Assembly (NCBI GenBank): GCA_942490945.1
Contig: CALNYZ010000018.1
Coordinates: 992,001-1,056,000 of the forward strand
Source of the DNA: CALNYZ01 sp942490945
Lineage (GTDB): Bacteria > Pseudomonadota > Gammaproteobacteria > UBA6429 > Thiohalophilaceae
Reading direction: 5' to 3'
Length of the DNA: 64,000 nt
Shown: one piece after another, positions 7,893-15,700 of the stretch
How positions within the stretch are numbered: the stretch's first letter is position 1
How the letters are laid out: each line of letters starts with the position of its first letter
Translations under genes and position numbers: made by a program
Notes under the pieces: model-generated
What the model was told of the DNA's origin: nothing
The model's input: the letters and a program-made list of their open reading frames with translations, nothing else
The model's database searches: none

Positions 7893-8146
7893 TGCAGATA
7901 CTACAAGTTGAAGGTCCACTGGTATGCACAAAACGTGTGGACGGTTTGCAACAAAGCAGTTTACGTGTGTTATTGGACAAGCGTGGTGCTCGACATGTGG
8001 CGGTTGATCCGGTTGGTGCAAGAGCGGGGAACTGGGTATTTACCTCGAGCGGTTCTGCTGCACGTTATGCGACGGGTGATTTCACTATCCTGACGGATCT
8101 CACCATCGCCGGAATTATAGATGAATGGGAAGGCGATAAAGGTTAA
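7892..8146 (+). CDS. csoS4B: Carboxysome vertex protein CsoS4B (BMV pentamer)
   Basis: This 84-residue paralogue of CsoS4A also belongs to the pentameric BMV family. It begins MQILQVEGPLVCTKRVDGL, with the core AVDPVGARAGNWVFTSSGSAARYA and final IAGIIDEWEG. The ATG overlaps the csoS4A stop by one base. Both vertex proteins are needed for a tight shell with low CO2 leakage in studied alpha-carboxysomes. Paralogue naming follows gene order, which is conserved. Confidence 0.95.
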   Translation: MQILQVEGPLVCTKRVDGLQQSSLRVLLDKRGARHVAVDPVGARAGNWVFTSSGSAARYATGDFTILTDLTIAGIIDEWEGDKG

Positions 8147-8227
8147 CCCAGGAAAGCTTAAGCAAAGAGAAGTTGTAACGTAACAAAATGATTTTAGTTA
8201 AACCAACGAGTTAGTAGGAGACATAAA

Positions 8228-8533
8228 ATGGCCAAAGATACATACGGCATTGCACTGGGCATGATTGAAACACGCGGGTTAGTACCTGCCATTGAGGCGG
8301 CGGATGCCATGACCAAGGCAGCCGAAGTCCGCTTGATAGGACGCGAATTTGTTGGCGGTGGCTACGTTACCGTACTGGTTCGCGGTGAAACGGGTGCAGT
8401 GAATGCAGCGGTACGTGCCGGTGCAGATGCTTGCGAACGGGTTGGTGACGGACTGGTGGCAGCACATATCATTGCGCGTCCACATAAGGAAGTCGAACCA
8501 GTATTACCAGCAGGTAATCCAGCTGCAGAATAA
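8228..8533 (+). CDS. csoS1C: Carboxysome shell hexamer CsoS1 (first of three)
   Basis: This 101-residue single-BMC-domain protein forms the hexagonal tiles of shell facets, with a small pore for bicarbonate and metabolites. It opens GIALGMIETRGLVPAIEAAD and contains the family core VRLIGREFVGGGYVTVLVRG. It is almost identical to the next two genes, differing at the extreme ends. In the common proteobacterial order C, A, B the first copy is csoS1C, so the symbol is by position. Ribosome site AGGAG is near 8216-8220. The 81 bases before it show no clear promoter. Confidence 0.93.
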   Translation: MAKDTYGIALGMIETRGLVPAIEAADAMTKAAEVRLIGREFVGGGYVTVLVRGETGAVNAAVRAGADACERVGDGLVAAHIIARPHKEVEPVLPAGNPAAE

Positions 8534-9233
8534 AGTTGCAAGCAAGATTTACTTTTAACTAGACAGGAGAAACTACCATGGCCAACGATTACGGTATAGC
8601 ACTGGGCATGATTGAGACACGCGGGTTAGTACCTGCCATTGAGGCGGCGGATGCCATGACCAAGGCAGCCGAAGTCCGATTAATAGGACGTGAATTTGTT
8701 GGCGGTGGCTACGTTACCGTACTGGTTCGCGGTGAAACGGGTGCAGTGAATGCGGCGGTACGTGCCGGTGCAGATGCCTGCGAACGGGTTGGCGACGGAC
8801 TGGTGGCAGCACACATCATTGCGCGTCCACATAAAGAAGTCGAACCAGTATTACCAGCAGGTGATAGCAAGGCGGCTGCAGCATAAAGTTGCAAGCAAGA
8901 TTTACTTTTAACTAGACAGGAGAAATTACCATGGCCACCGAATACGGCATTGCACTGGGCATGATTGAGACACGCGGGTTAGTACCTGCAATTGAAGCGG
9001 CGGATGCCATGACCAAGGCAGCCGAAGTCCGATTAATAGGACGTGAATTTGTTGGCGGTGGCTACGTTACCGTACTGGTTCGCGGTGAAACGGGTGCAGT
9101 GAATGCGGCGGTACGTGCCGGTGCAGATGCCTGCGAACGGGTTGGCGACGGACTGGTGGCAGCACACATCATTGCGCGTCCACATAAAGAAGTGGAGCCA
9201 GTGCTGAGCGAGCAGAACGCTAACAGTCGTCCA
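8533..9233 (+). repeat. Tandem duplication of csoS1 gene plus leader
   Basis: The leader after each of the first two csoS1 stops (8534-8577 and 8887-8930) is the same except for one base in the AAACTACC/AAATTACC segment. It ends in the ribosome site AGGAG before the next ATG. With the near-identical coding bodies this makes a unit of about 353 bases repeated in tandem; the first csoS1 has the same body but a different leader. Such arrays are prone to recombination and to misassembly. Confidence 0.85.
8578..8886 (+). CDS. csoS1A: Carboxysome shell hexamer CsoS1 (second of three)
   Basis: This 102-residue BMC-domain facet protein is nearly identical to the flanking copies through residue 90 or so. 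Only the N-terminal tri/tetrapeptide and the last dozen residues (ending DSKAAAA) differ. The 45 bases before its ATG recur almost exactly before the third copy, showing that gene and leader were duplicated as one unit. The symbol is assigned by order. CsoS1A-type hexamers are the most abundant shell component in studied systems. Confidence 0.93.
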   Translation: MANDYGIALGMIETRGLVPAIEAADAMTKAAEVRLIGREFVGGGYVTVLVRGETGAVNAAVRAGADACERVGDGLVAAHIIARPHKEVEPVLPAGDSKAAAA

Positions 9234-9245
9234 GCTCGTAGCTAA
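8931..9245 (+). CDS. csoS1B: Carboxysome shell hexamer CsoS1 (third of three)
   Basis: The third BMC-domain copy has 104 residues, with a slightly longer, different C-terminal tail (SEQNANSRPARS). Proteobacterial CsoS1B is the copy with a C-terminal extension, which supports this name. The body of the gene matches the second copy almost base for base, suggesting recent gene conversion or duplication. It is followed after 20 bases by the ferritin-like gene. Confidence 0.93.
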   Translation: MATEYGIALGMIETRGLVPAIEAADAMTKAAEVRLIGREFVGGGYVTVLVRGETGAVNAAVRAGADACERVGDGLVAAHIIARPHKEVEPVLSEQNANSRPARS

Positions 9246-9265
9246 TGTGAAGTGATACTTTCAGT

Positions 9266-9739
9266 ATGCTTTACGTTAACGCTGATGAACGAGTGCTCGG
9301 TTATCTCGGTCGAGCCCTGAGCTTTGAGTTTTCTGCGGTGCAGCAATACAGCACCCAGGCAAGACTCGCAACAAGCTGGGGCCTGGCCGAGGCAGCCGAG
9401 CAGTTCAGTACTGAAGCGAATGAAGAACTGAAACATGTTGATCGTATTATCGGACGCATGCTGGCACTTGGGGTTGCACCTAATGCGTCGCAGTTAAGAC
9501 CGGTAAAGCTCGGCAAAAATTTGAGTGAGCTGTTGAGCAATAACGTTATCTTTGAGAATGAAATTATTAAATTTTATCAGGATGCAACACGGTATTGTGC
9601 TTCCGTGGGTGATCACGACAACCGACTGTTTTTTGAAACGCTGCTCAATGAAGAGAAAGAACACAGTGCTGAATTTTCTCGCTGGCGCAGTGAGTTGCAA
9701 CAAACGACTTCCGGCACAACAACGCGAACGACTTTTTAA
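9266..9739 (+). CDS. Carboxysome-locus bacterioferritin-like protein
   Basis: This 157-residue four-helix ferritin-like protein has the spacing of a di-iron site: Glu21, Glu54-x-x-His57, Glu97 or Glu99, and Glu130-x-x-His133. A bacterioferritin-like gene at exactly this place (after csoS1B, before acRAF) is a conserved part of proteobacterial alpha-carboxysome loci. Its role there is not settled; iron or redox housekeeping is usually suggested. The heme-binding methionine of true bacterioferritin is not evident. The C-terminus is threonine-rich (TTSGTTTRTTF). Confidence 0.88.
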   Translation: MLYVNADERVLGYLGRALSFEFSAVQQYSTQARLATSWGLAEAAEQFSTEANEELKHVDRIIGRMLALGVAPNASQLRPVKLGKNLSELLSNNVIFENEIIKFYQDATRYCASVGDHDNRLFFETLLNEEKEHSAEFSRWRSELQQTTSGTTTRTTF

Positions 9740-9751
9740 AGGAGTATGGCG

Positions 9752-10015
9752 ATGAGTGAAAAATGGCAAGAACGTAAACGACCAGTGCGTCTGGAAAAAC
9801 GTTATGAGTTTGAGAATTATCAAAACTTGCGTGACTTTCTTGACAGTGCGGCTGAAATTTCTGAAAAAATAGAATTGTATCCCGATATGGGTTTCGGACG
9901 TGATTACGTCAACATTACGATTTATGCTGAAGAAGGTGCAGATGCACTGGCACAAAATCAGCATCAGTTTGCCAGTCAGCTGGATGCATTAGCTGCAACG
10001 ACCGAGCGAGTCTAG
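9752..10015 (+). CDS. acRAF: acRAF, pterin-dehydratase-like RuBisCO assembly factor
   Basis: This 87-residue protein of the pterin-4a-carbinolamine dehydratase fold is known in alpha-carboxysome operons as acRAF, a RuBisCO assembly chaperone that has lost the dehydratase activity. The typical body is seen: RRYEF-like KRYEFENYQNLRDFLD, then GRDYVNITIYAEEG. An in-frame ATG at 9746 lies only one base from the Shine-Dalgarno AAAGGAG (9738-9744), whereas ATG 9752 has seven-base spacing, so I chose 9752. It is 12 bases after the ferritin-like gene and just before mcdA. Confidence 0.9.
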   Translation: MSEKWQERKRPVRLEKRYEFENYQNLRDFLDSAAEISEKIELYPDMGFGRDYVNITIYAEEGADALAQNQHQFASQLDALAATTERV

Positions 10016-10025
10016 GGTCATTGTT

Positions 10026-10664
10026 GTGGCTATCATTGCACTGGTAGGCAACAAAGGTGGCGCAGGAAAAACAACTTTATCGGTAAACCTGGCTGCCATA
10101 TTGGCACAACATGATGCAACAGTCGTGATTGATGCCGATCCACAAGGTTCCGCTGCACAATGGCGTGGTCTTGCCGATAGTGACAATGCACCACAAGTTG
10201 TATCCGCAAGTGAAAATGAAGGCGAAGATCTTGACGCGCAGATTCAACAACTGCAACAGCAATTCAGATATGTCATCATCGATTGTCCTCCCTCGGTGCA
10301 CGCTCCACAAACGCATATTGTTCTACGCTACGCTGATTTGGCATTAATACCGGTACAACCCTCGCCGGTCGATATGTGGGCAACCATACATATAGAAAAA
10401 GCTATCGAACTGGCGCTGGAAAAGAATCCACAACTCAAAACTGTAATGTTCATCAACCAGCTTGAACCGCGCACTACCTTGTCACGCCTGGTACGTGAAG
10501 CACTGGAAGAAATTGACTTTCCTGTTGCGCAGACGGCAATACGTCGTCGCGCTATTTATCGCGCCAGTGCGCTGGAAGGTAAAAGTGTATTACAAATGGG
10601 TCAGCGTGGTGCTGAAGCGGTGAATGAACTTGATCAACTTATTAATGAGGTAATATTGCGATGA
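10026..10664 (+). CDS. mcdA: McdA, ParA-type carboxysome-positioning ATPase
   Basis: This 212-residue ParA/MinD-family ATPase has a deviant Walker A, KGGAGKTT (residues 10-17), and the DADPQG motif near residue 41. Proteins of this size beside alpha-carboxysome genes are McdA: they coat the nucleoid and, with McdB, space carboxysomes along it. The start is GTG 10026, eight bases after AGGG that overlaps the acRAF stop. It overlaps mcdB by four bases (ATGA). The linked mcdB with its expected C-terminal signature supports positioning rather than plasmid partition. Confidence 0.92.
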   Translation: MAIIALVGNKGGAGKTTLSVNLAAILAQHDATVVIDADPQGSAAQWRGLADSDNAPQVVSASENEGEDLDAQIQQLQQQFRYVIIDCPPSVHAPQTHIVLRYADLALIPVQPSPVDMWATIHIEKAIELALEKNPQLKTVMFINQLEPRTTLSRLVREALEEIDFPVAQTAIRRRAIYRASALEGKSVLQMGQRGAEAVNELDQLINEVILR

Positions 10665-10909
10665 CTGCAAAAGATAAAACGCGCCAGAAACTGCTTGATT
10701 CCATGCGTAAGACAAAAGCCGCGGTCTCCAGCAAGCCAGCTCCTGCTGCAGAAGCGACGCAAAGCAATGATACGGCAAAGCTTATGTCTGCTAAAAAAGT
10801 CAAACCTGAATCTACTGTAGCAGCCAGATCGAGTAACCGTACACAACGCAAGACTAATCACCAAACACACGATCCTTTCCAAAGTCGAGGCCGTGTCTGG
10901 CCAGATTAA
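10661..10909 (+). CDS. mcdB: McdB, carboxysome-positioning adaptor
   Basis: This 82-residue, strongly basic and probably disordered protein is rich in K, A, S, T and Q, and ends in RGRVWPD. Alpha-type McdB proteins are small, disordered and carry an invariant tryptophan near the C-terminus; all three features are present. McdB is thought to sit on the carboxysome and stimulate the McdA ATPase, creating the gradient that spaces the compartments. The ATG overlaps the mcdA stop, as expected for a partner pair. Similarity is by feature rather than by long motif, hence slightly lower confidence. Confidence 0.85.
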   Translation: MTAKDKTRQKLLDSMRKTKAAVSSKPAPAAEATQSNDTAKLMSAKKVKPESTVAARSSNRTQRKTNHQTHDPFQSRGRVWPD

Positions 10910-10921
10910 CATTTCAAACAC

Positions 10922-10959
10922 ATCGATAATAATAGATGTATGCAGGTTAAATTATCGAT
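10922..10959 (+). promoter_or_regulatory. Inverted repeat upstream of sbtA
   Basis: ATCGATAAT (10922-10930) and ATTATCGAT (10951-10959) form a perfect 9-base inverted repeat with 20 bases between. It lies in the 120-base gap between mcdB and sbtA. It is a plausible operator for a CO2-responsive regulator (the CbbR encoded nearby is one candidate); a weak RNA hairpin is the alternative. Confidence 0.4.
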
Positions 10960-11032
10960 TATTAGTAATCTGTTTGGTGAGACATACTTACCATACTTTC
11001 ATGGCGACTAAAAGTGGAACAGGAATATGGCG

Positions 11033-12049
11033 ATGCTTAGTAACTTACTTATACCGGCAGTTTTATTTTTTGCCCTGGGGTTCTTCGCCCGGATAATTAA
11101 GTCCGATCTGCGTTTGCCGCAAGATTTGGCAAAGATGTTATCAATATATCTACTCATGGCTATCGGCTTGCACGGTGGGTATGAACTTGGTAAGGCTGAA
11201 TTGTTACCTGCATTTTATTCCGTATTATGGGCAATTATTCTTGGCTTTACATTACCCGTGATAGGGTATTTATTGTTGCGTGCTACTCGTCGAGTCGATC
11301 GCATGAATGCTGCAGCTATCGCAGCACATTATGGTTCAGTTAGTGCGGGTACTTTTTTAACGGCGATAGCCTATCTGGACAACGTTAACGTTAGTTATGA
11401 ATCCTATCCCGTGATTATGTTGGCAATAATGGAATCACCCGCGATAATTGTCGGCCTGTTAATGGCATCATGGTCGCGTCAACAAGCTGCAAATGCCAAG
11501 GGAATGCGCGTTGATAGCGGCGGTGTAGTAACACTTGATGCTGGCAATGGAAACAGTCAGTTTGGAAAGTTGATGCATGAAGCGTTTACCAATGGCAGTG
11601 TGGTATTACTTATTGGCTCAATGATTATTGGCGCTATTTCTTCACCTTCATCCATGGCCAAACTATTTCCGTTTATTGACGAAATATTTATGGGGGTGTT
11701 ATGCCTGTTCCTGTTTGAGATGGGACTGGAAGCGGCCCGCCGCATACGTGAGTTTCGGAAAGTAGGATCAGTATTAATCATCTTTGGTCTGACCATGCCA
11801 CTGATTGGTGGCTTTATTGGCATTGCAGTGGGCTTTTATGCGCTGGGTATGAGCGTAGGTGGTACTACCCTGGTTGCTGTGCTTGGTGCAAGTGCATCAT
11901 ATATTGCAGTGCCCCCGGCAATGCGTCTTGCCGTACCCGAAGCCAATCCATCGTTTTACCTTACGCTTGCGCTGGGCATTACGTTTCCATTCAATGTAAT
12001 TATCGGTATTCCTTTGTATCACTATCTTGCGACCGTTGTTGCATCCTAA
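11033..12049 (+). CDS. sbtA: SbtA-family sodium-dependent bicarbonate transporter
   Basis: This 338-residue integral membrane protein of the SbtA (DUF897) family has about ten hydrophobic segments in two halves and a hydrophilic loop near residues 150-180 (MRVDSGGVVTLDAGNG). SbtA imports bicarbonate using the sodium gradient and is switched off by SbtB, encoded next. Family landmarks are AAHYGSVSAGTF, YPVIMLAIMESPAIIVGLL and GASASYIAVPPAMRLAVPEANPS (in parts). An ATG at 11027 is only two bases from AGGA (11021-11024); ATG 11033, eight bases away, fits better. It sits with carboxysome genes, so bicarbonate supply is the likely job. Confidence 0.92.
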   Translation: MLSNLLIPAVLFFALGFFARIIKSDLRLPQDLAKMLSIYLLMAIGLHGGYELGKAELLPAFYSVLWAIILGFTLPVIGYLLLRATRRVDRMNAAAIAAHYGSVSAGTFLTAIAYLDNVNVSYESYPVIMLAIMESPAIIVGLLMASWSRQQAANAKGMRVDSGGVVTLDAGNGNSQFGKLMHEAFTNGSVVLLIGSMIIGAISSPSSMAKLFPFIDEIFMGVLCLFLFEMGLEAARRIREFRKVGSVLIIFGLTMPLIGGFIGIAVGFYALGMSVGGTTLVAVLGASASYIAVPPAMRLAVPEANPSFYLTLALGITFPFNVIIGIPLYHYLATVVAS

Positions 12050-12067
12050 TGCAGGAGACTTGACATC

Positions 12068-12388
12068 ATGCATAGACTTTTTCCTGAAAAACTGGTCAAT
12101 ATTATTACAAGTGATGTGCTTGAAGATAATTTAGTTAAAACTGTTCGTAAGCGTGGCGCGAGTGGTTATACGATTGTGAGAGCGCGTGGTGCGGGGTCCA
12201 GCGGCGAACAGTCTGGCATGCTTGATGTCGATACGAATATTAAGCTGCATGTGATTATGCCTGCAGAGAAGATGCCGGGTCTTCTTGATGATTTGGAAAG
12301 TTTAACAAACAAAGGTCATCATCTTATTGTTTATGTTTCAGATGTTGCAGTGTTAATGCCTGAAAAATTCATATCGCCAATGGATTGA
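12068..12388 (+). CDS. sbtB: SbtB, PII-like regulator of SbtA
   Basis: This 106-residue PII-superfamily protein begins with LFPEKLVNIITSDVLED and contains the T-loop region RKRGASGYTIVRARGAG. Trimeric SbtB binds adenine nucleotides such as cAMP, AMP or ADP and locks SbtA shut in cyanobacteria. The protein ends SPMD with no CGPxGC C-terminal loop, the redox segment of some cyanobacterial SbtB. It follows sbtA by 18 bases with ribosome site GCAGGAG. Regulation of the neighbouring SbtA is inferred from the pairing. Confidence 0.9.
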   Translation: MHRLFPEKLVNIITSDVLEDNLVKTVRKRGASGYTIVRARGAGSSGEQSGMLDVDTNIKLHVIMPAEKMPGLLDDLESLTNKGHHLIVYVSDVAVLMPEKFISPMD

Positions 12389-12413
12389 TTAAAGTTGTCA
12401 GGTAAAAATTAGC

Positions 12414-14501
12414 ATGTCGACGTTAAAGTATAAATTATTTCCTTTTTTGCGCTGGTTCCCGCTCACAGCTGTCAAACTGCGTGCCGACGCAATTGCCGGT
12501 ATTACTGTGGCATTGATTCTCGTGCCGCAAAGTATGGCGTATGCGCAACTTGCCGGCTTACCGGTTGTATATGGGTTATATGCGTCATTTGTACCGGTAA
12601 TTATTGCATCGTTATGGGGCTCATCAAATCAGCTGCATACCGGGCCGGTTGCCATGTTATCGTTGATGTCGGCAGCAGTACTGATTTCATTTGCCAGTCC
12701 GGGTAGTCCGGATTTTATCGAGCTATCTATCATGCTGGCATTAATGGTCGGTATACTGCGGCTGGCCTTGGGTGTATTCAAGCTGGGTGCGATAGTTAAT
12801 TTACTTTCAAGCCCGGTTATCGTGGGCTTCACCAATGCGGCAGCATTAATTATCGGGCTATCTCAATTAAGTAAAGTGTTTAACGTACCTTTTCCGCGCA
12901 CCGATTCCTATCTTTCCGATCTCTGGCGAGTACTCGAACAAGTTCCGCAACTACATTGGGCAACTGTCCTGTTTGCCATCGGCACGTGGTTACTGGTAGT
13001 TGTGTCGAAACGGATTTCACCGGTTTTACCCGGTATATTGGTTGCTGTTGTTGTTGCAACGTTTGTCAGTGCCTGGACCGGTTATGAAGATAAAACAACA
13101 GTATCCATTGATCAAATTCGTGACAAAAAAACGGTTGATGCTATTGATGAATATCAACAAGTCAATACCTACATAAAAAAACAAACAAATGAAATCGCTG
13201 TACTGAAACGCAATGCTGAAAAACTTGAAGAGCAGGGTGGATTGGCACAGATAGAAAAGGCCGCGCAGTTAATGGCAACGGCCAGAGTCTATGCACATCA
13301 ACTTAAATCTCTTAAAGCTGAAAATACCGTTCGGCAGGTAACATTACATGCGCTGACACTGAAAAGAGCGGTTGATACTAATGAACCAGATGTGTTTTAT
13401 TCCAGTGCTGCATTTCCAGCGGGATCTACGCCGGGAGAAAAAATCTGGCGTTTTAGTCAGGTTTCAGATAAGGGTATTATGCTTTCAGCCGGCGGCGCGG
13501 TAGTCGGAAATATTCCACAGGGTTTACCAAGCTTTCAGGTTCCCGTTATTCAATGGGAATTAATATGGGCACTATTACCGGCAGCATTAGTCATGGCACT
13601 GATCGGATTTATGGAAGCCACGTCGATATCAAAAGCCATCGCCACCAGCACGGGTGAACGTATTAATACCAGTAAGGAATTAATCGGACAAGGGTTGGCA
13701 AATATTGCGGGCAGTTTCTTCAGTTCATATACAGTAAGCGGTTCATTCTCGCGTTCCGCGGTGGCGGCGCGTACCGGCGCTAAAACGGGCATGTTTGCGA
13801 TCATTAGCGCTATCGCAGTGGTGTTAGTCTTGTTGTTCTTTACGCCCTATTTGTATCATTTGCCACAAGCTGTATTGGCGGTTATTGTTATGCTGGCTGT
13901 ATTTGGTCTGATTCGTATTTCGCCCCTGATTCATGCATGGAAAGTCGACAGGGTAGGCGCCTTGATTGGTATTACGACATTTTTTGTTACACTTTATATG
14001 GCGCCTGCAATAGCAAACGGCATTTTGGTAGGCATTGTGTTGACAGTAGTTCAATGTCTGGTTCGCACCATGAAGCCTCGTTCTGAGATAGTTGGTAGGA
14101 AAATCAATGGTACACTTGGTGGTATTCGTGCACATGGCTTACAACCCATTAGTGAACATTTTGTACCGGTACGGTTTGATGGATCTTTGAGCTTCATTAA
14201 TGTCGCTTATTTCGAAGATATCGTACTGGAGGCGCAGAGAGAATTTCCGAATGCGAAAGCGATTCTCGTGGTCGGTAGTGGTATTAATGATATTGATGCA
14301 TCCGGTGACGAAAAAGTACGCGAAGTGGCAAAACGGCTTAAAGAAGTTGGTGTGGATCTCATGTTCAGTAGTCTTAAGCACCAAGTGTTGACTATTTTTG
14401 AAAATAGTGGCCTGGTTAATGAGTTAGGTCATGAGAAATTTTTTCCTGACAAGCAAAGTGCACTGGAAAATTTAAAAGAACGTTTCGATAAAAGTCCTTA
14501 G
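12414..14501 (+). CDS. SulP-family anion/bicarbonate transporter with STAS domain and unusual insert
   Basis: This 695-residue SLC26/SulP transporter begins with the typical LRADAIAGITVALILVPQSMAYAQLAGL and ends in a cytoplasmic STAS domain (about residues 570-680). SulP members beside carboxysome genes (BicA-like) take up dissolved inorganic carbon, so bicarbonate is the probable substrate; sulfate cannot be excluded. Between residues about 223 and 360 there is a hydrophilic, partly coiled-coil insert (VNTYIKKQTNEIAVLKRNAEK and following). It precedes the VVGNIPQGLPSF motif, where most relatives have only a short loop. It lies 25 bases after sbtB and is probably in the same transcript. Confidence 0.88.
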   Translation: MSTLKYKLFPFLRWFPLTAVKLRADAIAGITVALILVPQSMAYAQLAGLPVVYGLYASFVPVIIASLWGSSNQLHTGPVAMLSLMSAAVLISFASPGSPDFIELSIMLALMVGILRLALGVFKLGAIVNLLSSPVIVGFTNAAALIIGLSQLSKVFNVPFPRTDSYLSDLWRVLEQVPQLHWATVLFAIGTWLLVVVSKRISPVLPGILVAVVVATFVSAWTGYEDKTTVSIDQIRDKKTVDAIDEYQQVNTYIKKQTNEIAVLKRNAEKLEEQGGLAQIEKAAQLMATARVYAHQLKSLKAENTVRQVTLHALTLKRAVDTNEPDVFYSSAAFPAGSTPGEKIWRFSQVSDKGIMLSAGGAVVGNIPQGLPSFQVPVIQWELIWALLPAALVMALIGFMEATSISKAIATSTGERINTSKELIGQGLANIAGSFFSSYTVSGSFSRSAVAARTGAKTGMFAIISAIAVVLVLLFFTPYLYHLPQAVLAVIVMLAVFGLIRISPLIHAWKVDRVGALIGITTFFVTLYMAPAIANGILVGIVLTVVQCLVRTMKPRSEIVGRKINGTLGGIRAHGLQPISEHFVPVRFDGSLSFINVAYFEDIVLEAQREFPNAKAILVVGSGINDIDASGDEKVREVAKRLKEVGVDLMFSSLKHQVLTIFENSGLVNELGHEKFFPDKQSALENLKERFDKSP

Positions 14502-14576
14502 TGTTGTTTTGAGCTGACAATCGAAAAAAAAGGCTATGCAGAACTTTAACGTGACACCTTTAATAGAAGGATGAGT

Positions 14577-15653
14577 ATGAATAATAAATCGGATAACAGC
14601 TATACACCACCCGGTGCAATGCCTGATTATTTGATTCGGCATGCCACATTACGACAATTACAGGTGTTTGAATCAATTTATCGACTGGGCAGTTTTACAC
14701 GGGCTGCTGAAGAATTGTTTCTTACCCAGCCAACCGTATCCATGCAAATCAAAAAACTGGCTGACGTTATCGGCTTGCCATTGTTCGAGCATGTTGGTCG
14801 AAACGTTGAGCCGACCGAAGCAGGTATTGTGCTGTATGATGCGTGTCGTCATATGTTTGAAACCTTATCGAATCTGGAAATGATGATTTCCGATCTGAAA
14901 GGCTTGAAACGCGGGCGTCTGCGTCTGGGCGCGATTACCACCGCTAAATATTTTGCTCCCGAGGTATTGGGAGAATTCTGTATGTTGCATCCCGGAATTG
15001 ATGTTGCGTTAAAGGTAACGAATCGCGACAGAATTATCGATCGTATGCGCAACAATGAAGATGACCTTTATATTATGGGTCAGACACCCTCTGCGGAAAT
15101 CGAAGTTGAGTCTTTTCCCATTGCACCCAATCCCCTGTGCGTCATGGCGTCACGCGATCATCCCCTGGTAGGCCAAAAAAATATTCCAATTGAACGAATC
15201 GCCGAGGAAAAATTTCTTCTGCGTGAACCGGGTTCCGGGATACGCGATGTAACCTTGCGCCTGTTTGATTCCATCGGCCTGCGGCCAAATGTACGAATGG
15301 AACTGGCAAGCAATGAAGCCATTAAACATGCAATTGTTGGCGGTCTTGGTATATCGATATTATCACTCCATACATTAACGCTGGAGGGCCTTGATGGACC
15401 GGTTGCCATTCTTGACGTGGAGGGATTTCCTATTTTACGTGAATGGTACCTTGTTTATCCAAAAGGTAAGGAGCTCTCTATTGTTGCCAAGGAATTCATG
15501 TTGTTTTCAAAAGGTCTGGAAGGACGCATGAATGAACGAATGGAAACGCTCTGGCCGGGCTTTACTCAAATAGCAAAACGGCAGGCCAGGATTGCAAAAA
15601 CTTCCGGGAAAACGGCGGCTAAAACTTCCGGGAAAACCAGCAAGAAAAAATAA
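14577..15653 (+). CDS. cbbR: LysR-type regulator CbbR
   Basis: This LysR-family transcription factor has an N-terminal winged helix-turn-helix (about residues 18-78: LRQLQVFESIYRLGSFTRAAEELFLTQ in overlapping parts) and a ligand-binding domain. The position at the end of a carboxysome/bicarbonate gene set and family features such as GSGIRDVTLRLFDS support CbbR, activator of cbb genes. An ATG at 14571 touches the ribosome site AGAAGG (14565-14570); ATG 14577, six bases away, is the better start, giving 358 residues. The C-terminus carries a lysine-rich repeat (KTSGKT twice, then SKKK). It is co-directional with, not divergent from, the operon it probably controls. Confidence 0.85.
   Translation: MNNKSDNSYTPPGAMPDYLIRHATLRQLQVFESIYRLGSFTRAAEELFLTQPTVSMQIKKLADVIGLPLFEHVGRNVEPTEAGIVLYDACRHMFETLSNLEMMISDLKGLKRGRLRLGAITTAKYFAPEVLGEFCMLHPGIDVALKVTNRDRIIDRMRNNEDDLYIMGQTPSAEIEVESFPIAPNPLCVMASRDHPLVGQKNIPIERIAEEKFLLREPGSGIRDVTLRLFDSIGLRPNVRMELASNEAIKHAIVGGLGISILSLHTLTLEGLDGPVAILDVEGFPILREWYLVYPKGKELSIVAKEFMLFSKGLEGRMNERMETLWPGFTQIAKRQARIAKTSGKTAAKTSGKTSKKK
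15597..15637 (+). repeat. 17-base direct repeat in the cbbR 3' end
   Basis: AAAACTTCCGGGAAAAC occurs at 15597-15613 and again at 15621-15637, encoding KTSGKT twice in the lysine-rich tail. This probably arose by slippage and may change length between strains. Confidence 0.8.
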
Positions 15654-15700
15654 GTCTGTATCGCATATAAATCTATAATAAATACATATATTGTCGCTAT

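Noticed and set aside
8533..9233. Tandem csoS1 repeats as a CRISPR or transposon signature
   Set aside because: The repeat unit is a complete shell-protein gene with its leader; no short regular repeats, spacers, terminal repeats or transposase.
10026..10909. Plasmid partition (parA) system indicating an integrated plasmid
   Set aside because: The neighbours are carboxysome genes and the partner has the McdB-type tail, so carboxysome positioning is the better reading; no replication gene or parS-like repeats were seen.
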